Shown here in pieces: positions 62,501-64,000 of a stretch of 64,000 bases of DNA. The translations under genes were made by a program, and so were the position numbers. Origin of the DNA: Sipunculus nudus (taxonomy: Eukaryota > Annelida > Sipuncula > Golfingiida > Sipunculidae); NCBI GenBank assembly GCA_026874595.1, contig CM049306.1, forward strand, positions 92,745,642-92,809,641. Reading direction: 5' to 3'. The notes beneath the pieces were generated by a model that did not search any database, was not told the DNA's origin, and was given only the letters and a program-made list of their open reading frames with translations. The stretch's first letter is position 1. Each line of letters begins with the position of its first letter.

Positions 62501-62903
62501 ACATTAGGCAACAAAGGCGTCCAGGTTCCATTTGCTGAGACATCCCACAATTATTAGATCGTTTTGTCGCCAGCCATACTTAGATATAAATGTTAACATG
62601 GGGGTCCATGATAGCCTGCACTTTATACATATACGGTTGATTTTTGGAAAACAGTAGTAATCAAAGTTATTGTCGTTGACAGGTTGTTCCCTGCCTTGGA
62701 GATCCTTCAGAGACAGTTGCTATGGTGTCATAAATACTCCAAACACCTGGCAGAAAGGGCAAGCCTACTGCAAGGAAAGGGGTGGCGATCTGGCTAAGAT
62801 AACTTCAGAAGAAATAAACCGTTTTCTGAGTCTTTTGGTCCGGGAAAAAGCATGGTTTTTCACAAATGATCGACAGACTGAAGGAAGGTTTGTGCCACAA
62901 CCG
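19600..62903 (+). CDS. Gene model: SRCR/EGF/multi-C-type-lectin receptor (partial at 3' end)
   Basis: Coding exons: 19600-19656, 27416-27481, 28429-28618, 30007-30230, 33625-33796, 36835-36974, 38465-38642, 40587-40711, 41401-41545, 42661-42795, 44403-44471, 48373-48608, 49783-49921, 51509-51577, 51970-52035, 53319-53548, 57361-57502, 58635-58679, 59522-59751, 61114-61249, 61658-61699, 62683-62903. They sum to 3057 bases (1019 codons) with every junction in phase. Predicted order: signal peptide (1-41); SRCR N-half; CTLD1; SRCR C-half; SRCR2 (284-384); EGF-like units (385-500); CTLD2 (501-625); linker; CTLD3 (671-794); linker; CTLD4 (810-931); linker; CTLD5 first half. Module boundaries are all phase 1 and each CTLD is split by a phase-0 intron. 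Such proteins typically bind glycans or microbial surfaces; that role here is inference. No transmembrane segment lies within the window. CTLD5's second half and the 3' end lie beyond 64000. Confidence 0.8.
23721..23775 (+). mobile_element. Fragment of the CAGTGGCGGATCCAG (hAT-like tip) family
   Basis: CAGTGGCGGATCCAG followed by a G-rich then C-rich palindromic segment. It has the same tip as the complete copy at 43006-43209. The right end was not found. Confidence 0.5.
25740..25774. repeat. (TA)n microsatellite
   Basis: Uninterrupted TA run. Confidence 0.9.
25979..26075 (+). repeat. Second copy of 'GGAGGGTATGCGTTCAT...' repeat
   Basis: Shares AGGAGGGTATGCGTTCAT and GTTCACAACATAA(C/T)TCACG with 18715-18895 in the same order and orientation. 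Confidence 0.6.
27416..27481 (+). CDS. Receptor exon 2: end of signal region and short N-terminal spacer
   Basis: Twenty-two codons between TATCTTACAG and AAT|GTAAGT, phase 0 at both ends: PTWVVAQEAAAETARVVLSQ then NN. It completes the signal peptide and gives a short Ala/Glu-rich spacer before the first SRCR domain. No domain of its own. The following intron (27482-28428) holds a poly-G run at about 27826-27839 and the (AT)n run at 28370. Confidence 0.65.
28370..28417. repeat. (AT)n run ending just before a splice acceptor
   Basis: About 24 AT units end 11 bases before the exon at 28429, leaving only CATCTCCTGTAG as a pyrimidine-poor acceptor. The repeat occupies the place where a branch point would normally lie. 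Confidence 0.85.
28429..28618 (+). CDS. Receptor exon 3: N-terminal half of SRCR domain 1
   Basis: Phase 0 in, phase 1 out (AAC C|GTATGT). It reads GDVRLLDATESTHGVMST... with two cysteines (LSYVC, YSACQQ) and ends TLEMVKGRRVN. It aligns with exon 38465-38642 (SLEAVSVYEGVLQVW, NYMC, VVCQQL, MLKM), a clearer SRCR N-half: both have a GV-hydrophobic strand, a Y(V/M)C cysteine, an xxCQQ helix cysteine and the same phases. The two cysteines correspond to C2 and C3 of a six-cysteine (group A type) SRCR. On its own the match is weak; the partner exon 36835-36974 strengthens it. Confidence 0.6.
29655..29818 (-). repeat. tRNA-derived SINE-like repeat
   Basis: The minus strand carries TTGGTTAAAGGC (A-box-like) and GTGTTCGATCCGGGT (B-box-like, 29753-29767), followed by a GGTTTTCTCCGGGT-type segment common in marine-invertebrate repeats. 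It is not a functional tRNA because no cloverleaf can be drawn beyond the boxes. It is followed by (TG)n/(GA)n at 29850-29914. Confidence 0.5.
29850..29914. repeat. (TG)n/(GA)n microsatellite
   Basis: TG units, then AG units, about 65 bases in total. Confidence 0.9.
30007..30230 (+). CDS. Receptor exon 4: first half of C-type lectin domain 1
   Basis: TTTGCAG acceptor, phase 1 in, phase 0 out (ACG|GTAAGT). It reads CPNGWSFFGGHCYK...TWDVAKHSCERQGASLARI, followed by a WFLLND strand. This is the long-form CTLD pattern with the extra N-terminal cysteine pair and the helix cysteine. It sits between the two halves of SRCR domain 1. Unlike CTLD3 and CTLD4, its end (GNFEYEPT) lacks the FTDGT motif before the intron. 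Confidence 0.85.
30231..33624. other. Intron inside CTLD1 (about 3.4 kb)
   Basis: No coding motif. It holds a candidate non-LTR 3' end at about 32158-32500 and an imperfect hairpin at 32351-32451, described separately. Confidence 0.5.
32158..32500 (-). mobile_element. Candidate 3' end of a non-LTR element with ATTGT tail and hairpin
   Basis: The minus strand ends in (ATTGT)n, read as CAATACAATACAATACAA on plus at about 32159-32178, the kind of short tandem tail found on several non-LTR families. Just upstream on that strand is an inverted repeat with 22-base arms (32351-32372 and 32430-32451, two mismatches). It encloses a smaller ATCATCCC/GGGGGTGAT stem. No ORF assignable to a retrotransposase was seen; the frame at 31799-32173 is unrecognised. 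Confidence 0.4.
33625..33796 (+). CDS. Receptor exon 5: second half of C-type lectin domain 1
   Basis: TTGCAG acceptor, phase 0 in, phase 1 out at TCA G|GTCGGT, a weak donor. It reads YTNWGPGEPAETSP...LDCVVVDAEGKWSVRVCEDV then LPFMCSKP. The EPN/QPD position is EPA and the WND position is WSV, so the usual calcium- and sugar-coordinating residues are missing. The fold cysteines are kept. It probably binds protein or another ligand, or is structural; this is inferred from residue loss. Confidence 0.8.
33852..33919. repeat. (AT)n microsatellite
   Basis: Uninterrupted AT run of about 68 bases starting 55 bases after a coding exon. Confidence 0.9.
35245..35507 (+). mobile_element. tRNA-derived SINE, copy 1
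   Basis: A perfect A-box (TGGTTAAGGCG, 35270-35280) is followed by GTTGGGCTTCGGAG and a decayed B-box. The tail GGCCTTGGACGTATCCTTAAA ends in (TAAA)n at about 35490-35507. The GGCGTTGG(A/G)CTTCGGAG core and the CCATCCTTAAA-like tail recur at 60760-60922. Confidence 0.6.
36835..36974 (+). CDS. Receptor exon 6: C-terminal half of SRCR domain 1
   Basis: TTTTTCAG acceptor, phase 1 in, phase 0 out (CAG|GTAAAT). It reads VSWIESVTCPENAEDLTACT...ETRCGANDGVKVAC. The spacing WIxxVxC-x(8)-C-x(10)-C...VxVAC matches the C-terminal half of SRCR domains, with cysteines 5 to 8 present. Its entry phase fits both exon 5 (CTLD1) and exon 3 (SRCR N-half). Confidence 0.7.
36975..38464. other. Intron between SRCR domains
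   Basis: About 1.5 kb of AT-rich DNA with no recognised feature. Confidence 0.4.
38465..38642 (+). CDS. Receptor exon 7: N-terminal half of SRCR domain 2
   Basis: ATTTCAG acceptor, phase 0 in, phase 1 out (CCA G|GTAACA). It reads SLEAVSVYEGVLQVWHDNKW, NYMCGKSFTQEHARVVCQQL, the recognisable SRCR strand-turn-helix pattern with cysteines C2 and C3. It lacks the initial CxGxVE cysteine, as in six-cysteine SRCR domains. Confidence 0.8.
38643..40586. other. Intron inside SRCR domain 2 (about 1.9 kb)
   Basis: Same position and phase as the intron of SRCR domain 1 that holds CTLD1. Here I see no CTLD exons and no repeats of note. Confidence 0.5.
40587..40711 (+). CDS. Receptor exon 8: C-terminal half of SRCR domain 2
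   Basis: CACCAG acceptor, phase 1 in, phase 0 out (AAG|GTACGT). It reads GGLVQYSKSCAGNHREERAC...DGRYQCHLPITNVHC, with four cysteines at the C5, C6, C7 and C8 positions. Sequence identity to SRCR consensus is low, but phase, cysteine count and the partner exon support it. Confidence 0.65.
41401..41545 (+). CDS. Receptor exon 9: EGF-like unit 1 (MEGF/SR-F type)
   Basis: TCATGCAG acceptor, phase 0 in, phase 1 out (CAA C|GTAAGT). Eight cysteines: EICGPDRYGEDCSGKCGQC, SQGRCSSRDGHC, and CKPGYQGIKC. The GxxCxxxC...GYxGxxC pattern is that of laminin/MEGF-type EGF repeats found in scavenger receptors. Confidence 0.85.
42661..42795 (+). CDS. Receptor exon 10: EGF-like unit 2
   Basis: TTTACACAG acceptor, phase 1 in and out (GAA G|GTAAGA). 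Eight cysteines in RCINKWGLNCAHQCGRC, AEGQCDVTTGRC and CEDGYRGPLC. Same family as exon 9. Confidence 0.87.
43006..43209. mobile_element. Complete copy of the CAGGGGCGGATCC palindromic element (hAT-like tips)
   Basis: Left tip CAGGGGCGGATCCAGG and right tip GGATCCGCTACTG form 13-base terminal inverted repeats with two mismatches. CCGTG flanks both sides (43001-43005 and 43210-43214), a possible 5-bp duplication. The interior is full of poly-G and poly-C, with GGGGTCCGGACCCCC palindromes. The inverted homologue is at 54613. The tip resembles non-autonomous hAT elements, but those would give 8-bp duplications, so class is uncertain. Confidence 0.65.
44403..44471 (+). CDS. Receptor exon 11: partial EGF-like unit 3
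   Basis: TGTTTGCAG acceptor, phase 1 in and out (CAA G|GTACGT). Twenty-three residues with five cysteines: ECPNGRCEPTCPACTSLQC. This is the first part of an EGF-like unit, without the GYxGxxC end, so the EGF region ends abruptly before the lectin domains. Confidence 0.75.
44472..48372. other. Intron before CTLD2 (about 3.9 kb)
   Basis: It holds a poly-C run (44973-44987), a candidate 33-bp linker exon at 45573-45605 and a GACAGACA-type run at about 46800-46830. Confidence 0.5.
45573..45605 (+). CDS. Candidate optional 33-bp linker exon
   Basis: Between ACTTTACCAG and GAAG|GTGAAC lies a phase 1-1 open segment of 11 codons, ESHSGPVTDQE. In length class, phase and composition it matches the four linker exons downstream, and it would sit between the EGF region and CTLD2. 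The neighbouring exons also join correctly without it, so it may be alternative or spurious. Confidence 0.4.
48373..48608 (+). CDS. Receptor exon 12: first half of C-type lectin domain 2
   Basis: TTCTTTTTAG acceptor, phase 1 in, phase 0 out (ACG|GTAGGT). It reads CPDSWEPYGNECFW...EWNAARDHCSSIGGYLARI, then WFNLRRDEDGQWTDGT. All first-half CTLD cysteines are present. Confidence 0.87.
49783..49921 (+). CDS. Receptor exon 13: second half of C-type lectin domain 2
   Basis: CATTTAAG acceptor, phase 0 in, phase 1 out (AGA G|GTAGGT). It reads VTYTNWAISEPNNAGGSEDC, then MGTWNDGNCNVQKNFIC. EPN, the ED pair and WND are the calcium site 2 ligands of mannose-type C-type lectins, so sugar binding is plausible. 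Confidence 0.88.
49922..51508. other. Intron after CTLD2
   Basis: About 1.6 kb with no recognised feature. The open frames at 50909-51136 (+) and 50939-51223 (-) are mutual shadows without motifs. Confidence 0.4.
51509..51577 (+). CDS. Receptor exon 14: linker exon with GC donor
   Basis: TTTTTCAG acceptor; phase 1 in and out. It reads SSSDTAAGSATDQTQVMPG, then NKE. The only donor that keeps the frame is GAGG|GCAAGT, a GC-AG intron with otherwise perfect consensus. Read through, the frame meets a stop about 30 bases on (at about 51610), which would truncate the receptor after CTLD2. Composition is Ser/Thr/Ala-rich, suiting a flexible, possibly O-glycosylated spacer. Confidence 0.6.
51970..52035 (+). 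CDS. Receptor exon 15: linker exon
   Basis: ATTGTACAG acceptor, phase 1 in and out (CTA A|GTAAGT). It reads EPSSEPAKPATGQKQTRPNV, then KL: a Pro/Ser/Lys-rich spacer with no cysteine between CTLD2 and CTLD3. Confidence 0.65.
   Translation, partial: SLHRNQRSRRLARNKLDQMSS
53319..53548 (+). CDS. Receptor exon 16: first half of C-type lectin domain 3
   Basis: TTCCCCAG acceptor, phase 1 in, phase 0 out (CCG|GTATGT). It reads CPRGWWANGGQCYKF...NWDQARQYCRILGADLARI, then KAWFYLNDKEQEGQFTDGT. Complete first-half CTLD pattern. Confidence 0.88.
53697..53760 (+). repeat. Diverged copy of the 'TAGCTCAG...CACTCTTTGTCCGTCGT' repeat
   Basis: TATAGCTCAGCTGGATG...AGCAATCACTCTTTGTCCGTCGT matches the block at the right window edge with scattered differences. 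Confidence 0.6.
54613..54780 (-). mobile_element. Inverted, truncated copy of the GGATCC palindromic element
   Basis: It begins CAGTAGCGGATCCG. Read on the minus strand it matches 43050-43209: AGGCC near the far end, CAAAATTTT, AAAAGTTGTTTCTGAT and GGGTCC/GGACCC runs in the same order. Poly-G and poly-C tracts are at 54627-54642 and 54710-54728. The other tip is missing. Confidence 0.65.
56283..56614. mobile_element. 332-bp inverted-repeat element (MITE-like)
   Basis: The left end GGCCAAAATAAAAAAGGTATGG continues into TTCTCAGGCAC. The right end is its near-perfect inverse, ending ACCATACC...GGCC at 56614. Inside each arm is a GCGGGCGG motif. The flanks read TTTA/TTAAA, so a short TTA-type duplication is possible. 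No coding capacity. Confidence 0.7.
56828..56986. mobile_element. Short inverted-repeat element, about 160 bp (MITE-like)
   Basis: GGGGTGTGTTGCAATAA at the left and TTATTGCAACAGGCCC at the right are inverse. Both arms also carry GACTTAAG or CTTAAGTC. No coding capacity. Confidence 0.6.
57361..57502 (+). CDS. Receptor exon 17: second half of C-type lectin domain 3
   Basis: TTTCTACAAG acceptor, phase 0 in, phase 1 out (AAA G|GTATTT). It reads LTYTNWNIGEPNDHGGGEDC, then GKWNDQSCETENSIIC. EPN, ED and WND are all present, so a mannose-type calcium site is predicted. Confidence 0.88.
58635..58679 (+). CDS. Receptor exon 18: linker exon
   Basis: TTGTTCAG acceptor, phase 1 in and out (CAA G|GTAAGT). 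Fifteen residues, AASPDQADQGTSDNQ: an acidic, Ser/Gln-rich spacer between CTLD3 and CTLD4. A poly-C-containing repeat lies just upstream (about 58438-58510). Confidence 0.65.
59459..59498. repeat. (AAT)n microsatellite
   Basis: About 13 AAT units ending 23 bases before the CTLD4 exon. Confidence 0.9.
59522..59751 (+). CDS. Receptor exon 19: first half of C-type lectin domain 4
   Basis: AATTTATAG acceptor, phase 1 in, phase 0 out (CCA|GTAAGC). It reads CPLNWSFYGGKCYK...NWYQAVNHCSLIGGGLARI, then WFYLSDLAKEGRFTDGT. Same length (230 bases) as the matching CTLD3 exon. Confidence 0.88.
59752..61113. other. Intron inside CTLD4
   Basis: Contains the second SINE copy (60760-60922). Otherwise AT-rich without recognised features. 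Confidence 0.5.
60760..60922 (+). mobile_element. tRNA-derived SINE, copy 2
   Basis: A perfect B-box (GGTTCGAATCC, 60803-60813) is preceded by GGCGTTGGACTTCGGAG and a weak A-box (TAGCCTACAGG). It ends CCATCCTTAAAAAAAG. The core and tail match the copy at 35245-35507. It lacks a foldable acceptor stem, so it is not a tRNA gene. Confidence 0.6.
61114..61249 (+). CDS. Receptor exon 20: second half of C-type lectin domain 4
   Basis: TTTAAAAG acceptor, phase 0 in, phase 1 out (AAA G|GTAACT). It reads LKYENWNDGEPNDHGGNEDC, then GKWNDGQCSVRMVALC. The EPNDHGG(x)EDC stretch is shared with CTLD3, pointing to a recent duplication of the pair. Calcium-site residues are complete. Confidence 0.88.
61658..61699 (+). 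CDS. Receptor exon 21: linker exon
   Basis: Acceptor TGTATTTGAAG, phase 1 in and out (CCA G|GTGAGT). Fourteen residues, DPLNPEIGTVTSQP: a Pro/Thr spacer between CTLD4 and CTLD5. The acceptor is weak. Confidence 0.6.
62683..62903 (+). CDS. Receptor exon 22: first half of C-type lectin domain 5
   Basis: GTTGACAG acceptor, phase 1 in, phase 0 out (CCG|GTAAGT). It reads CSLPWRSFRDSCYG...TWQKGQAYCKERGGDLAKI, then KAWFFTNDRQTEGRFVPQP. As in CTLD1, the FTDGT motif is replaced (FVPQP). The second half is not found before 64000 and should lie further right. Confidence 0.87.
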
Positions 62904-64000
62904 GTAAGTAGGCACCAGCTTACCTCCACCCGTTCGAAAGGCCACATACACCAAGCGGGGCACTTTTGACCAGAGAAATGTTCTATAAAAACACAAACTT
63001 CTTTCGATTAACCATTGTTGCACGGCTTGAACTGTTTCCTTCAACTGCCAAAATTAAATATTATTTTTACAATCCGAGAATAAACTTGTATATACATTGC
63101 AAACAAGCATGGTAACACTTGCTGACCATATGTTATTTATTTAATTAAATCCTTATAAGAGTTAAGCCAGGCCGGTCGGCGCCTTTCGGGGGTAGCTGGG
63201 AAGGGTTTCTGTCGGCCGCCACTAAGCTTACATTTGCAACCCACCGAACGGCAAAAAAAAAAAAATCTTAAAGATCGTCAAAAACCAGCTACCAGCAGTG
63301 AAGCTGTGGTTATTTATTACCCAAAACTATTATAAATTTTTCCTCATAGGTTTGTTTACTAAAAAAAAAATAAATCGAAACCCAAAATAATCATTAAAAT
63401 ATAGTTATAACACATAGAACAACGCGAAGATAAAGCTTACATATTCCGAAACCGGGTGGTCCATGGACCCCAAGCCGTGACAACCCCAGCTTGCTTCGCC
63501 TAACCATAAATTTAGCCGGCACTGAAATTTGTCTAGCTGTAAGCCTTATCCTGATGTAATTTTCCTTGAAACAATGCTAATTAGACAAATTTAAATGGCT
63601 TATCTTCACTAGTTATAGCGCCGGATTGTTGTATTTAGAAATCCTTGTGCATTGAAGGGGAAATGAATTCTTTACCATTATACACATAACGGTGCCTGTG
63701 AGGTATCAAGGGCATTGATTGGATGGAGATCATGGCCCCAAGACCAGTCCTGTCACTCTTACTTTTACTCAAATACAGCAGTACGTTGAACACTTATAAA
63801 TTAGAAAATTTCGGCTTAAATTGGCATGGCTCTGTCTATCAAAATAAGTCATTGTGGTTTGAACGTTCAACTCTTTTGTTATTAGAAAACATTTTGAGGT
63901 GTTCTTACTTCTTAATTGATGTTATTTTTTTAGCTCAGCTGACTGTAAGTCATCTGAGCTATAGCGATCACTCTTTGTCCGTCGTCCGTCCGGCCGTCTG
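62904..64000. other. Start of the intron inside CTLD5, running off the window
   Basis: A GC-richer segment with inverted GGCCGG/CCGGTCGG motifs (about 63165-63215) and the TAGCTCAG repeat at the edge. No lectin second-half exon was found. Confidence 0.5.
63930..64000 (+). repeat. 'TAGCTCAG...CACTCTTTGTCC' repeat at window edge
   Basis: TAGCTCAGCTGACTGTAAG, TCATCTGAGCTATAGCGATC and ACTCTTTGTCCGTCGTCC match the inverse of 15710-15775 closely. The element continues beyond the window. Confidence 0.7.

Noticed and set aside
1-64000. CRISPR arrays, operons or bacterial-type systems
   Set aside because: Tandem repeats here are micro- or minisatellites without spacers, and the genes have introns, so the DNA is eukaryotic.

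Overview
The window is animal genomic DNA: AT-rich, with long introns, GT-AG splice sites, many (AT)n and poly-G tracts and abundant mobile-element debris. A marine mollusc, probably a bivalve, fits best. This is an inference from the gene families, the L1/Tx1-type LINE and the hAT-like tips reading CAG(T/G)GGCGGATCC; nothing in the window fixes the species.

Layout. (1) 1-1460: repeats, including a 21-base minisatellite and a DNA element of about 890 bp with terminal inverted repeats. (2) 2208-5023, minus strand: a pannexin-type member of the innexin/pannexin channel superfamily. It has two coding exons joining to 485 residues and an upstream 5'UTR exon whose uORF overlaps the main start codon. 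(3) 5400-8200: microsatellites and unassigned DNA. (4) 8205-14018, minus strand: a nearly full-length L1/Tx1-type LINE with an intact ORF1, a frameshifted ORF2 (endonuclease, reverse transcriptase, C-terminal zinc-binding region), a poly(A) tail and a candidate 10-bp target-site duplication. (5) 14029-19540: no gene recognised. (6) 19600 to beyond the right edge, plus strand: one large secreted or cell-surface receptor gene, read here as 22 exons (1019 codons so far) plus one optional 33-bp exon. It encodes a signal peptide, an SRCR domain, a second SRCR domain, about 2.5 EGF-like units, and tandem C-type lectin domains (CTLDs) separated by short Ser/Thr/Pro-rich linkers that each sit on their own mini-exon. 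The fifth CTLD is cut by the window end.

The most unusual observation is in this receptor. The first CTLD (exons 30007-30230 and 33625-33796) lies inside the first SRCR domain. The SRCR N-half is on exon 28429-28618 and the C-half on exon 36835-36974. The CTLD pair occupies the SRCR's own phase-1 intron and is frame-neutral (396 bases), so one transcript could carry SRCR with an inserted CTLD and another an uninterrupted SRCR. The second SRCR (38465-38642 and 40587-40711) has the same split without the insertion.

All coding models were read by eye from splice sites, phase and domain motifs. No alignment, transcript or database search was available.
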